A stretch of 64,000 nucleotides of DNA from AP-15 sp963814865 (GCA_963814865.1 CAWFEN010000012.1:62001-126000); one strand, 5' to 3'; shown: positions 37,198 to 45,804, counted from the stretch's first letter. The notes: generated by a model not told the origin, from the sequence alone. Program-made: numbers and translations.

Positions 37198-37388
37198 CGC
37201 GTGGCGGCGGATTTGTCTCGGAGACGGACCGGATTGGCGACGGCGGGATTGGCGGCGGTTGGCGGCGCCGCGGGCATCTTCGCCGCACCCCCGCAGCGTC
37301 GATCGCCGACTCGGCTGCGGTCCGGTGACATCGCCGCACCTGCGAGCCCACCATCAATCGATCGCTCCGGCGAACTACCCTCCTCCAT
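37194..37388 (-). CDS. Possible small protein coupled to the PKS
   Basis: A 64-codon frame (MEEGSSPERSIDGGLAGAAM ..., ending RLRDKSAATR) whose TGA overlaps the PKS ATG (ATGA). GAGGGG lies directly before its ATG. The sequence is Ala/Pro-rich and low-complexity, with no recognised domain. It might be a genuine peptide, a translational lead-in for the synthase, or chance in GC-rich DNA. The 37389-37437 stretch upstream is AT-richer than its surroundings (GGTTAAATAACGG) and is a reasonable promoter region. Confidence 0.35.
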   Translation of the reverse strand: MEEGSSPERSIDGGLAGAAMSPDRSRVGDRRCGGAAKMPAAPPTAANPAVANPVRLRDKSAATR

Positions 37389-37437
37389 GTCCCCTCGTCA
37401 TCGAAGTCGTTGCTCGGAGCGTCCGTTATTTAACCAT

Positions 37438-38630
37438 CTAGTCGGACCCACCCGAGTTGTCCTCGTCGAAGACGGCCGCAATGTCAACCGCGGCGAGCCA
37501 CATGCAATAACGACGCCACAGCGGCAGACGACAAAAATGGTGATCGATCCCGGCTGCCGGTCTCAGCCACGCCGGCCGGTCGGGCCGAGTGGGGCAAGGG
37601 GCGCCACGATCCCGGCCGGGCGCCACGGGTTGCGGGCGAGGTGGAGCCCTTCGCACAGATCCATTGCCGACCAATGCAGCGGCACGGCACGGCCCCTGAC
37701 GAAAGGCATGGCCGCGGCATCCAGTCCGAGCCATGGGATGAACGGGTTGCGGCGGCTGTAGGCCCAGATCTCGAGCCGGGCCGAGGCGGCAGCCGAAACG
37801 GCGCGTGCGTGAAAACCCATCGTATCGGCGACGACGAGCGTGTTTTGCGGCACGGCGAACATTTTGGGCTTGCCGAAGCCGAGCCGGCCGACGGTCTCCG
37901 CCGTAATCCGCGGCGAACCGTCGGCGGAGTGCAGGTCGGGGCTCTGCGCGGCCGTTACCGAAGCCCGGCGTTCCCAGGCGAGGCGTCGCGGCGTCAGCCG
38001 ATGCGACCCCGGCACATAGACGAACGGGCCCTGATCCTCGGGGACATCCGTCAGAAAGAACCAGGCCTTGACCGTGGAGTGAAACGTGTCGGCGTGGAGC
38101 CGGGTCTGCGGATCGGACGGCGCCCCGACCGCCCGCGCGAAAATCGTCTGGATGTAGACGAGGGGTTCCAGCCGGGACGAGCCGACATAGCGGATGGGCC
38201 CCAGCCATTGCCGGCTCTCGATCATGGCGCGGACCGCGGGCAGGGCGGCGAGGGCGCGCCGGTCCAGGGCGAGGCGCCGGGTCACCGCGTCGCCCTCGAC
38301 CTGCTGGCGTGCGGGTGCCGCAAACGCGACGACCTCGCGCCTGACCGCCGCATAGACGGCGGCGGGCAAAAAGTCGCGCTTCAGAATGTACCCGTCGCGC
38401 GCAAAGGCCGCCCGATCCTGGTCGGAGAGCAGCGGCGCCAGCCTATCGCGGCGCCATTCGGCCATCCGCTGGGCGAGGCGCATCCGGGCGACATGCAGGC
38501 CCGCGCGGTTGAGGGCGGGGCTGCCGATGACCGGGTTGCCGCGAAACGACTTCGCCCGGGTCGCCACCGCGGCGAGGTGAGCCGGCATCAGCAGCCAGGA
38601 CAGCGGAGCGCGGCCGATCATGCTTTGCAA
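37438..38630 (-). CDS. Phytanoyl-CoA dioxygenase-family Fe(II)/2OG hydroxylase
   Basis: About 397 residues after correcting a frame change near the C-terminus. Iron ligands are H179-A-D181 (RLHADTFHS) and H274 (GFHAR), with R285 for 2-oxoglutarate. The PhyH core also shows TDVPEDQGPFVYVPGSH. The frame holding these stops at 37563. The tail RPAWLRPAAGIDHHFCRLPL, ending FDEDNSGGSD at 37438, continues in another frame if the GGG at 37582-37584 lost one base; an acidic tail and smooth join support this. It is on the same strand as the PKS and oxoamine synthase and is a candidate chain or amino-alcohol hydroxylase, as Fum3 is for fumonisin. Confidence 0.8.
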
Positions 38631-38648
38631 CCCGCCTCCCGACCTCTG

Positions 38649-38846
38649 TCAGGCGTGCAGCGCGGCGAGCGCCTCGTAGACCGCGCGGTCTAGGTCGATC
38701 CCATCGCGCAACAGGCGCTCGCGGCTGCGGAACGCACGCTCGCCGGGGATGCGGGTTTCCTCGGCGTCGTAGCCGATGCCGCGCAGCGCGCGCCCGGCAT
38801 GCTCGCGCGCCTCGGCGACACTCAGATGAACTCGGTCGGGTGCCAT
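38649..38846 (-). pseudogene. Internally deleted Ldh-family dehydrogenase remnant
   Basis: A 65-residue frame that joins two ends of a ~350-residue Ldh-family (malate/L-sulfolactate-type) dehydrogenase. The first half, SVAEAREHAGRALRGIGYDAEE, matches the family N-terminus; the second, RIPGERAFRSRERLLRDGID, matches the C-terminus. The catalytic middle is missing. The open frame shows the deletion was in phase. It sits between the 2OG dioxygenase and the MDR oxidoreductase; an intact Ldh gene exists at 61889-62953. It may still be translated but cannot be active. Confidence 0.6.
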
Positions 38847-38871
38847 TCTCCAGCCTCGATTTTGGCGCCGG

Positions 38872-39792
38872 TCAGGCGTGCTCGACGCGAAAGACGGCTT
38901 TGCCGGCGATGCGCCGCTCAAGCAGCTCGGGGCCGATCCGCGCCAGGTCGCGCCAGCTGTTTTCGACCAGCGCGGGCTGCAGCGAGCCGTCGCCGACGAG
39001 CGCAGCCAGCAATGCCAGGTCCGGGGCAAAGCGCTCTTCGGCCTCGGACGTAAAATAGGAGAAGCTCTGGATGCGGGCGTTCGGGTGCTCGGCGAAGTCG
39101 CGAAAATTGATCGCGGTCGGCTCACCCGACGAATTGCCGAAGATGACGATCGTCCCTTTCGCCGCGACGCGCGCGGTCGCCGCGGCGAGCGAGGCGCCGC
39201 CGGCCGATTCGAGGATCAGGGCGAATTGCCCCGGCGCCTTGGCGATGCCGTCGACGATCGCGGTGGCGCCGCGCAGGTGCCGGCCGCGCTCGGGGCTGCC
39301 GACGATGGCGGTGACATACGCCCCCGATCGCGCCGCGATCTGCACCGCCATATGCCCGACCCCGCCGGCGGCGCCGGTAACCAACACCCGCTTGCCGAGC
39401 AAAGGCGCGCCGTGGCGCAAGGTGCGCAAGGCCGTCAGCCCGGCGACCGGCAACGCCGCTGCCTCCTCGAAGCGCACCTTGTCGGGCAAGGCGGCGAGGC
39501 GATGCACCGGCACCGCCGCGCGCTGCGCCCAGCCGCCATTGTCGGTCAACGCGACGACGCGCGTGCCGGCATTGGGGCCGGTGCCGTCGGCCGCCGGCTG
39601 CACCACCACCCCGCTGATGTCCTGGCCCGGCCGCCATCCTTCCGGCCGGACCTGCATCAGCCGCAATTCGCCGCGGTTCAGCGAAAAGGCGCGCACCTCG
39701 ACCAGTGCCTCGTTCGGCGCCGGGCGCGGCTCGGGCAGATCGCGCAGCTCGACCGGCGCCGCGCCGTTCGGGGTGTTGACGAGAGCGAGCAT
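38872..39792 (-). CDS. MDR-family zinc-binding-type oxidoreductase
   Basis: A 306-residue medium-chain dehydrogenase/reductase. The GroES-like N-terminal domain has FSLNRGELRLMQ and GQDISGVV; the Rossmann motif is GAAGGVGHMAVQIA. The catalytic and structural zinc cysteines of alcohol dehydrogenases are absent, so it belongs with quinone-oxidoreductase-like NADPH enzymes. Start at ATG 39792. It is in the same-strand run PanE-like gene, MDR, Ldh remnant, 2OG dioxygenase, PKS. A role in the polyketide pathway, such as reduction of the amino ketone, is possible but unproven. Confidence 0.82.
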   Translation of the reverse strand: MLALVNTPNGAAPVELRDLPEPRPAPNEALVEVRAFSLNRGELRLMQVRPEGWRPGQDISGVVVQPAADGTGPNAGTRVVALTDNGGWAQRAAVPVHRLAALPDKVRFEEAAALPVAGLTALRTLRHGAPLLGKRVLVTGAAGGVGHMAVQIAARSGAYVTAIVGSPERGRHLRGATAIVDGIAKAPGQFALILESAGGASLAAATARVAAKGTIVIFGNSSGEPTAINFRDFAEHPNARIQSFSYFTSEAEERFAPDLALLAALVGDGSLQPALVENSWRDLARIGPELLERRIAGKAVFRVEHA

Positions 39793-39829
39793 TTGCTACC
39801 TCGCACGGTTTGGGCCTGAAGCGGCCTCT

Positions 39830-39887
39830 CCCTCACCCGCCTCGCTGCGCCGCTGCCCGGCCCGCCACAGGGCTGGGCGGGTGAGGG
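39830..39887. repeat. Intergenic inverted repeat
   Basis: Perfect 12-bp arms CCCTCACCCGCC (39830-39841) and GGCGGGTGAGGG (39876-39887) separated by 34 bp, between the PanE-like gene and the MDR gene. The CCTCACCCG form is common in intergenic regions of this bacterial group. It may fold in the transcript and reduce read-through. Confidence 0.5.
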
Positions 39888-39896
39888 CTGACGGTC

Positions 39897-40964
39897 TCAG
39901 TTCAGCCGCAGATCGACGATGTGCTTGGGATCGGGCTTCAATTCGCCCTTTTCGACCCGGGTCACGATGTCGGTCAGGATCGCGTTGGTCGGGGTCGGGA
40001 TGCCGACCTCCTCGCCCTTGCGCACGACAAACCCGTTCAGGAACTGGATCTCGGTGCGGCGGCCCTTGAACATGTCCTGGCCGGTCGACGGGCGATGCTC
40101 GCCGCCGCCGGCGCGGTTGGCCTCGGCGAGACGGTGCTCGTCGATTTCCCTGGTGGCCGCCGCATCGCCCTCGCCGGCACGGGCGATCGTCTCCGGGTCC
40201 ATGTGGCTGACCTCGTCGAAGGTATAGCCGAGCGCCTGGCCGACGCGGATCGCCTCGCTGCCGAGCCGGGTCGAGAAATTCCGGATCGCGTCGTTCTTGA
40301 TCATGTCGCGGGAGATCAGGCCGGTGCAGGCCGACAACCCGTTGCCCATGACGTTGGTAACGAGCTTCGACCAGCGTTCGCCCCACAAATTCTCGGTGAC
40401 CATCGCGCTGTCGGAATAGCCGACCAGCCGGCAGACTTCCTTCGCGCGCTCGGTGATGCGGCCGTGCACCTCGCCGACCCGGAACACGGTATGGCGCGAA
40501 CCCGACTTGCCGGCGGCGCGGCGCACCTGGCCCGGCGCGTGCAATTCGACGGTGATCGAGCTGGCGATCGAGCCCAGGGTCTTGCCCCAGCCGACGATGC
40601 CGGCGATGGTTTCCTCGTTCATGCAGTTCTGCAGCGAGACGATAAAGCCGCCGGGCGCCAGATACTGCTTGATCAGGGTCGTGGCCCAGGCGGTGTCGTA
40701 GGATTTCATGCAGACGAAGGCGATGTCGATCGGCGCCTCTTTGCTCAGCTGCTGCGCCTCGGTCAGGTGCAGCGCGCGCGGCCTGACGGTGAACGGCTCG
40801 ACATCGCGGATATGGGTGATCCGCAGACCGTCCTTGCGGATGGCTTCGACGTTTTCCGGCCACGGATCGATATAGGTGACGTCCTCGCCGGCCTGCACCA
40901 TATGGGCCCCGGCATAACCGCCGACCGCGCCCGCGCCGACGATCGCTATCTTGTTTTTCGCCAT
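39897..40964 (-). CDS. Ketopantoate reductase (PanE/ApbA) family protein
   Basis: A 355-residue NADPH-dependent 2-oxoacid reductase-like protein. The nucleotide motif is GAGAVGGYAGAHM (9-21); the family catalytic region is ENLWGERWSKLVTNVMGN with Lys, followed by a helical C-terminal domain (TPTNAILTDIV). It is longer than typical PanE (about 300), with an insertion around MFKGRRTEIQF. Paralogues of this length often act on substrates other than ketopantoate, so panE is not assigned. Confidence 0.83.
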   Translation of the reverse strand: MAKNKIAIVGAGAVGGYAGAHMVQAGEDVTYIDPWPENVEAIRKDGLRITHIRDVEPFTVRPRALHLTEAQQLSKEAPIDIAFVCMKSYDTAWATTLIKQYLAPGGFIVSLQNCMNEETIAGIVGWGKTLGSIASSITVELHAPGQVRRAAGKSGSRHTVFRVGEVHGRITERAKEVCRLVGYSDSAMVTENLWGERWSKLVTNVMGNGLSACTGLISRDMIKNDAIRNFSTRLGSEAIRVGQALGYTFDEVSHMDPETIARAGEGDAAATREIDEHRLAEANRAGGGEHRPSTGQDMFKGRRTEIQFLNGFVVRKGEEVGIPTPTNAILTDIVTRVEKGELKPDPKHIVDLRLN

Positions 40965-41072
40965 TCCGTCTTTCCTCCGCCTCAGGTTCGCGGCGCGCCC
41001 CGCCGCGTGCTCCTGCGGCGATCCTAGTACGGTCCGATAGCGCGCGTCACGCCATCGGTTCGGCCGCGACCC

Positions 41073-43409
41073 TCACGGCGCATCCCCGACCGATTCCGCA
41101 ATCGCGCGCCGTCCCGGGAGCAGGCGTTCGACAAAGTGCGGGTAGAGCGGACGCAGCTTGACGATAAAATCCCACGCCATCAGCAAGGCCCCGAACGCGA
41201 ACACCACATCGCCCGGAAACCGCATCCATTGCCAGAGGGTGGTCGTATCGTAGAACGCGCTGCTGCGTGCGTAGGCGAGCCCGTGCTCGTAGACCGCGGC
41301 CAGTTGCGGCCAGCCGATCGGGAAGAAATTGAGCAGGATCCACAACACCAGGCCGCCATTGTAGAGCCAGAACGCCGCCTGCCCCAGCGTTTCGCCGAAC
41401 GGATGGCGGTCGGCCGCGACGTAGCGCAGGCAGAAATAAATCAGCCCGATGCCGAGCAGGCCGAACGCGCCGAACAGCGCCGTGTGCGCGTGGTTGAGGG
41501 TCAGAAACGTCCCGTGCTCGTAATAATTGATCAGCGGCGCGTTGAGCGTGCCGCCGCCGAATACGCCGGCGCCGACAAAGTTCCAGAAAGCGGCGCCGAT
41601 GATGTAGGTATAGGCGAGGTTGTATTTGAACTGCTGATCGGCCCTGATAAGCCGCCGGTGCTGGATCGCCTCGATGATCAGCAGGACGAGCGGCAATACC
41701 TCGATGAACGAGAACATCGTGCCGAGCGGAACCCACAGGCTGGGCTCGCCCGCCCAGTAGAGATGGTGCCCGGTGCCAAGCACGCCGCCGAGGAAGATCA
41801 GGATCAGCTCGAAATAGACGGCGCGCTCGGCCAGCCGGCGCGAGACCAGCCCGACCGCCATCAGGAGATAGGCGCTGATCGCCGCGGCGAAGAACTCGAA
41901 AGACTGCTCGACCCAGAGATGGACCACCCACCAGCGCCAGAAATCCGTGATCGTGAAGGATTTCTCGATGCCGGTGAGCGGGATCATGCCGAACACGTAG
42001 AGCACCGCGATGTTGACGGTCGACGCCCAGATCAGATGCTCGAGGCGGATCCGGCCCGACCAGAATTGCCGGGTCGCGTGCGCGAGCGCGGTGCGGGTCG
42101 GCCACAGCGCGCGGAACACCAGCACGCTCCAGATTGCGAGGCCGGCAAAGAACCCGATCTGCCAGGCGCGGCCGAGCTGGATGTAGGAGAGGCCCTGATT
42201 GCCGAACCAGAACCAGCCTTGACGGATATACCCCATGACGCCGAGATAATCGCCGACGAGGGCGCCGGCGACGACGGCGAGCGTGACCCAGAACAGCAGC
42301 TCGACGAGGACGCTCTGGCCTTTGGCTTCGCCGCCGCTGATCGAGGGCGCGAGAAACAGCGCCGCGCCGATCCACGACAGGCCGATCCAGACGATCGGCG
42401 ATTGGGTGTGCACGTCGCGCAGGAAATTGAACGGCAGGAAGCGGTCGACCGGGATCCCGTAGAAACTCGACCGATCCGAATAGTAATGGGCCATGATCGA
42501 CCCGGCGAGGATCTGCAGCAGCAGGATGGCGGCGACCACGAGGAAATATTTTCCGATGCGGCGCTGGCTTGGCGTCAGGGTACGGAAATGCGCCAGCACC
42601 GGGTCCATCGGCGCCCGGTCCGGGTCGCTCAGATAGTGCTGATAGATGAACACCACGGCGCCGAAAGCGAAAAAGGTGAAGCAGAAACTGATCCACGTCC
42701 AAAGAAAGGTGCTGGTGGTCGGCGTGTTGCCGACCAGCGGCTCGAACGGCCAGTTCTGGGTCCAGGAGACATTAGTGCCGGGGCGCCGCGCGACCGTGGT
42801 CAGCGAAGAATAGAGCAGAAAATCCGCGGTCAGTCGCGCGCTCGGTTCGTCGAGGCTGTAGGCCCGGGTCCAGCCCTTGGCGAAGTCGTTATGGAGCAGC
42901 GACTGGACGATCTGGTCGCGCCGGGTGACGATCGCCCGCGCCAGCGCGTCCGGCACCGCGACGGCCGGCTTGCTCAGATCGATGCCTTGCAGCTCGGCCC
43001 GCATCGCCGCCTCGACCACGGCGCGCTGCGCCGCGGGCAGAGCCGACGATATGCCGGCGCCCGGCGCCGCGGCGATGTTGTCCTCGGTCAGGGCGGCGAG
43101 GCGGACGAGGTTGTCGGCCGTGTAGTCTTCGCCGAAATAGGAGCCCATCCCGTAAAGGCTGCCGTAATCCATCAGGTCGGCTTGCTGGAACCCCGCCTTG
43201 CCCGCTTCGATGTCGGCGGCCGACATCAGCATCGTGCCGTCCGGCGCGATCAGACGGTCGGGCAAGGGCGGTGCTGCTTTGTAGGTGAGGTCGGTCATCC
43301 AGCCGAGCGCTGCAAAGGCCATCACCGCGACCGCCAGCAACACCCATTTGAGGATGGTGCTGACCGGATCTTCCCCGTGGCGATTGGCTGTGGTCGCTTC
43401 GATAGTCAT
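41073..43409 (-). CDS. norZ: Quinol-dependent nitric oxide reductase (qNor)
   Basis: A 778-residue inner-membrane protein reducing 2 NO to N2O with electrons from quinol. The fused cytochrome-c-like N-terminal domain (about 40-235, without heme motif) precedes 12 or more helices. FeB ligands and nearby glutamates are in HLWVEQSFEFF (H497, E501) and GTGHHLYW (H548, H549); heme ligands are in NHAHTALFG (H640, H642). The quinol-site pattern is H308...D312...F316, where D replaces the usual Glu. Start ATG 43409 with GAGG upstream. A near-perfect FNR/Nnr box lies 87-100 bp upstream, suggesting induction by NO or low oxygen. Confidence 0.9.
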   Translation of the reverse strand: MTIEATTANRHGEDPVSTILKWVLLAVAVMAFAALGWMTDLTYKAAPPLPDRLIAPDGTMLMSAADIEAGKAGFQQADLMDYGSLYGMGSYFGEDYTADNLVRLAALTEDNIAAAPGAGISSALPAAQRAVVEAAMRAELQGIDLSKPAVAVPDALARAIVTRRDQIVQSLLHNDFAKGWTRAYSLDEPSARLTADFLLYSSLTTVARRPGTNVSWTQNWPFEPLVGNTPTTSTFLWTWISFCFTFFAFGAVVFIYQHYLSDPDRAPMDPVLAHFRTLTPSQRRIGKYFLVVAAILLLQILAGSIMAHYYSDRSSFYGIPVDRFLPFNFLRDVHTQSPIVWIGLSWIGAALFLAPSISGGEAKGQSVLVELLFWVTLAVVAGALVGDYLGVMGYIRQGWFWFGNQGLSYIQLGRAWQIGFFAGLAIWSVLVFRALWPTRTALAHATRQFWSGRIRLEHLIWASTVNIAVLYVFGMIPLTGIEKSFTITDFWRWWVVHLWVEQSFEFFAAAISAYLLMAVGLVSRRLAERAVYFELILIFLGGVLGTGHHLYWAGEPSLWVPLGTMFSFIEVLPLVLLIIEAIQHRRLIRADQQFKYNLAYTYIIGAAFWNFVGAGVFGGGTLNAPLINYYEHGTFLTLNHAHTALFGAFGLLGIGLIYFCLRYVAADRHPFGETLGQAAFWLYNGGLVLWILLNFFPIGWPQLAAVYEHGLAYARSSAFYDTTTLWQWMRFPGDVVFAFGALLMAWDFIVKLRPLYPHFVERLLPGRRAIAESVGDAP

Positions 43410-43495
43410 GGTTCCCGCCTCGTCTCGAGCAGAACGGCGCGAGCCGGTTTGACCGCCCACCCCGCGCAAACTGCAGGGACCCGGCGATGCCGATC

Positions 43496-43509
43496 TTGAT
43501 CCAGATCAG
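43496..43509. promoter_or_regulatory. FNR/Nnr-type binding site
   Basis: The 14-mer TTGATCCAGATCAG matches the CRP/FNR-family consensus TTGAT-N4-ATCAA at nine of ten defined positions, and TTGATCCAGATCAA is a common alphaproteobacterial form. It sits between the divergent qNor gene (start 43409) and the membrane-protein gene (start 43587), so it could control both. Likely activator: an NnrR/Dnr or FnrL-type regulator, not encoded in the window. Confidence 0.7.
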
Positions 43510-43586
43510 TGCATCCGGCGATGATCAAGCAGCTAATCGCCGCATGGCGAAAATACCGATTCGGCAAGTTGTTGCGAGGCGGTTGC

Positions 43587-44066
43587 ATGGACGACGTGAC
43601 GATCGCGCTTGCGATCCACGTGCTCGCGATCGTGCTCTGGATCGGCGGCGTCGCGCTGGTGACGACCGTGCTGCTGCCCGCGGCGCGGCGCTGCGAAAGC
43701 GGGCGGGAGCGGTTCGCCTTCTTCGAGGCGGTCGAAAGGCGGTTTGCCCGGCAGGCGCGGGGCACCACCTTGCTCGCCGGCATCAGCGGCTTCTACATGG
43801 TCGATCGGCTGGATCTGTGGCCGGGCTTTTCGACGATTGCGTATTGGTGGCTCGACGCAATGGTGCTCGTCTGGCTGCTGTTCACATTGATGCTGTTCGT
43901 GGCGGAACCGTTGTTTTTCGACCGCTGGCTCCGTCGGCGCGCACAGGCGGCGCCCGAGGCGGCGTTCACCCTCCTCCGGCGGCTGCACTGGGTCCTGCTG
44001 GTGTTGAGCCTCCTCACCATTTTCGGCGCCGTCGCCGGCAGCCGCGGCCTCTCCTTCTTCGGCTGA
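43587..44066 (+). CDS. Four-helix membrane protein divergent from qNor
   Basis: A 159-residue inner-membrane protein with four predicted helices (about 5-30, 62-80, 85-108, 132-152). The first has HVLAIVLWIGGVAL, a His placed as in CopD/heme-binding-type membrane proteins; the last ends in SRGLSFFG. Start at ATG 43587; an upstream in-frame start would add a basic 26-residue segment. It shares the FNR-box intergenic region with qNor, so it is probably expressed under the same conditions. Function unknown. Confidence 0.72.
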   Translation: MDDVTIALAIHVLAIVLWIGGVALVTTVLLPAARRCESGRERFAFFEAVERRFARQARGTTLLAGISGFYMVDRLDLWPGFSTIAYWWLDAMVLVWLLFTLMLFVAEPLFFDRWLRRRAQAAPEAAFTLLRRLHWVLLVLSLLTIFGAVAGSRGLSFFG

Positions 44067-44069
44067 GCC

Positions 44070-44345
44070 CTATCGGTCCGGCGCGGCCGGTTTGCGCGGA
44101 CGGGGGCGGCGGGCGGCGGGAGCGGGGCGGCGGACGGCGGTTTTGCCGCGCCGGCGCGGCGCCCGGCCGAGTGCTTTGACCGTGCGGCGCCAATCGGCCA
44201 GCATGGCGATCGGGAGCGCCGCGATGCCGAGCGCCATCAGCCAGCTGGCGACGCGATCGAGCCAGTCGATCTCGGTCGCGATGACGACGAGCCCCAGGAG
44301 GAGGCCGGCGCCGAAGCTGAGCAGGGCGATCTTGGTATAGCGCAT
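44070..44345 (-). CDS. Small membrane protein with basic tail
   Basis: A 91-residue protein with two hydrophobic helices (about 6-24 and 33-50) and a strongly basic Arg/Pro/Ala-rich tail (VRRPAPAARRPRPRKPA). Family not recognised. Start is ATG 44345 (MRYTKIALLSFGAG); there is no strong ribosome site. It converges with the four-helix protein gene, stops 3 bp apart, and diverges from the MaoC gene. Confidence 0.55.
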   Translation of the reverse strand: MRYTKIALLSFGAGLLLGLVVIATEIDWLDRVASWLMALGIAALPIAMLADWRRTVKALGRAPRRRGKTAVRRPAPAARRPRPRKPAAPDR

Positions 44346-44420
44346 TTGTTGCGGTCGCCGGGTCGGGCTCCTAATCTCGCCGGCGCAGGATGCGGCGCCA
44401 ATCCGGAGAAGGGAAACAGC

Positions 44421-44879
44421 ATGATCGAAGTCGAGCGCCCGGCAGATCTCGCCCGATATGTCGGCAAAGAGATCGGCGTCAGCGACTGGTTCACCGTCGA
44501 TCAGGCGATCATCGACAAATTCGCCGAGGCCACCGGCGACCATCAATGGATCCACGTCGATGTCGAGCGGGCCAGGCGCGAGATGCCGGGCGGCAAGACG
44601 ATCGCCCACGGCTACCTGACCTTGTCGCTGGTGCCGCGGCTGGCGGCGACGCTCTGCCGCGTCAAGAACCGCTCGCGCGGGCTCAATTACGGCTCGAACC
44701 GGGTGCGCTTTACCGGGCAGGTCCCGGCCGGGTCGCGCATCCGCCTGCACCAGAAGATCAAATCGGTCGAGCCGGTCGAGGGCGGCGGCGTGCGCATCAC
44801 CTCGGAAAGCACGATGGAGGTCGAAGGCGCCTCGCGCCCGGCGCTCGTCGCCGAGACCATCAGCATGCAATTCGAGTGA
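44421..44879 (+). CDS. MaoC-family (R)-specific enoyl-CoA hydratase
   Basis: A 152-residue single hot-dog-fold hydratase. The catalytic motif is FAEATGDHQWIHVD (Asp and His), followed by PGGKTIAHGYLTLSL. Such enzymes hydrate 2-enoyl-CoA, feeding polyhydroxyalkanoate or fatty-acid degradation. GAGAAGGGAAA precedes the ATG. A TauD-type dioxygenase follows 16 bp downstream, so the pair is an operon. Confidence 0.88.
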   Translation: MIEVERPADLARYVGKEIGVSDWFTVDQAIIDKFAEATGDHQWIHVDVERARREMPGGKTIAHGYLTLSLVPRLAATLCRVKNRSRGLNYGSNRVRFTGQVPAGSRIRLHQKIKSVEPVEGGGVRITSESTMEVEGASRPALVAETISMQFE

Positions 44880-44895
44880 GAAGGAGGCTCGGCGG

Positions 44896-45801
44896 ATGAC
44901 GGCGGTTCTGGAGCGGCAACGGATCACGGTGCGCCCGACCGGCGCGGCGCTCGGCGCGGATGTCGAGGGCATCGACCTGGCGCAGGCGTTGCCGCCGGCG
45001 ACGGTCGATGCAATCAAAGAGGCCTGGTCGGACCATCTGGTATTGCGCTTTCGCGGCCAGCATCTCGACGACGACCAGCTGATGCGCTTCAGCGCGCTGT
45101 TCGGCGAGCTCGATCTCGCCCCGGTCATCGCCGCCTCGCGCGTCAAGCTCCGCGGCGAGGACCGCTATGTCGATTCGGCCGAACAGGGGAACCGCTACAT
45201 CTCGGTCATCTCCAACATCGTCGAGAACGGTGTCGCGATCGGCGCGCTCGGCGCCTACGAGGCGATCTGGCACACCGACATGTCCTACAATCCGGAGCCG
45301 CCGATCGGCAGCGCGCTCTACGCGCTCGAAGTGCCGCCCGCGGGCGGCGACACCGGCTTCGCCAACATGTACCTGGCCTATGAAACCTTGCCCGAGGATC
45401 TGCGGCGCCGGGTCGAGGGCCGCCTGTGCCGTCACGATTCGAGCCGCAACAGCGCCGGCGAATTGCGCCGCGGCAATACCGAGGTGACCGATCCGCGCCA
45501 GGCGCCGGGCGCCGACCACCCGGTCATCCGCACCCATCCGGTGACGGGCCGCAAGGCGCTGTTTCTCGGCCGCCGGCGCAACGCCTATATCCCGGGGCTC
45601 GAGCTCGACGACAGCGAGCGGCTGCTCGACGCGCTGTGGTCATATGCGACGCGGCCGGAGCTGACCTGGTATCAGCAATGGCGGGTCGGCGACCTCGTGC
45701 TGTGGGACAATCGCTGCGTCATGCACCGCCGCGACGAGTTCGACCCGTCGAGCCGGCGGCTGATGCACCGCTCGCAGATCAAGGGCGACCGGCCGTTCTG
45801 A
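44896..45801 (+). CDS. TauD/TfdA-family Fe(II)/2OG dioxygenase
   Basis: A 301-residue dioxygenase. The iron ligands are in WHTDMSY (His-x-Asp) and in CVMHRRDEFDP (distal His), with RLMHRSQ providing the 2OG-binding Arg. The family includes taurine and 2,4-D dioxygenases. GAAGGAGGC is directly upstream of the ATG. Co-transcribed with the MaoC gene; substrate unknown. Confidence 0.88.
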   Translation: MTAVLERQRITVRPTGAALGADVEGIDLAQALPPATVDAIKEAWSDHLVLRFRGQHLDDDQLMRFSALFGELDLAPVIAASRVKLRGEDRYVDSAEQGNRYISVISNIVENGVAIGALGAYEAIWHTDMSYNPEPPIGSALYALEVPPAGGDTGFANMYLAYETLPEDLRRRVEGRLCRHDSSRNSAGELRRGNTEVTDPRQAPGADHPVIRTHPVTGRKALFLGRRRNAYIPGLELDDSERLLDALWSYATRPELTWYQQWRVGDLVLWDNRCVMHRRDEFDPSSRRLMHRSQIKGDRPF

Positions 45802-45804
45802 GGG

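Noticed and set aside
29449..37761. Very long plus-strand open frames opposite the PKS
   Set aside because: They are Arg/Pro-rich antisense frames typical of GC-rich DNA, with no domains, while the minus strand carries clear PKS domains.
41073..43409. NO dismutase (Nod) instead of NO reductase
   Set aside because: The HLWVE and GTGHH motifs keep the His and Glu of qNor; Nod proteins have altered catalytic and quinol sites. Only a conservative Glu-to-Asp change is seen at the quinol position.
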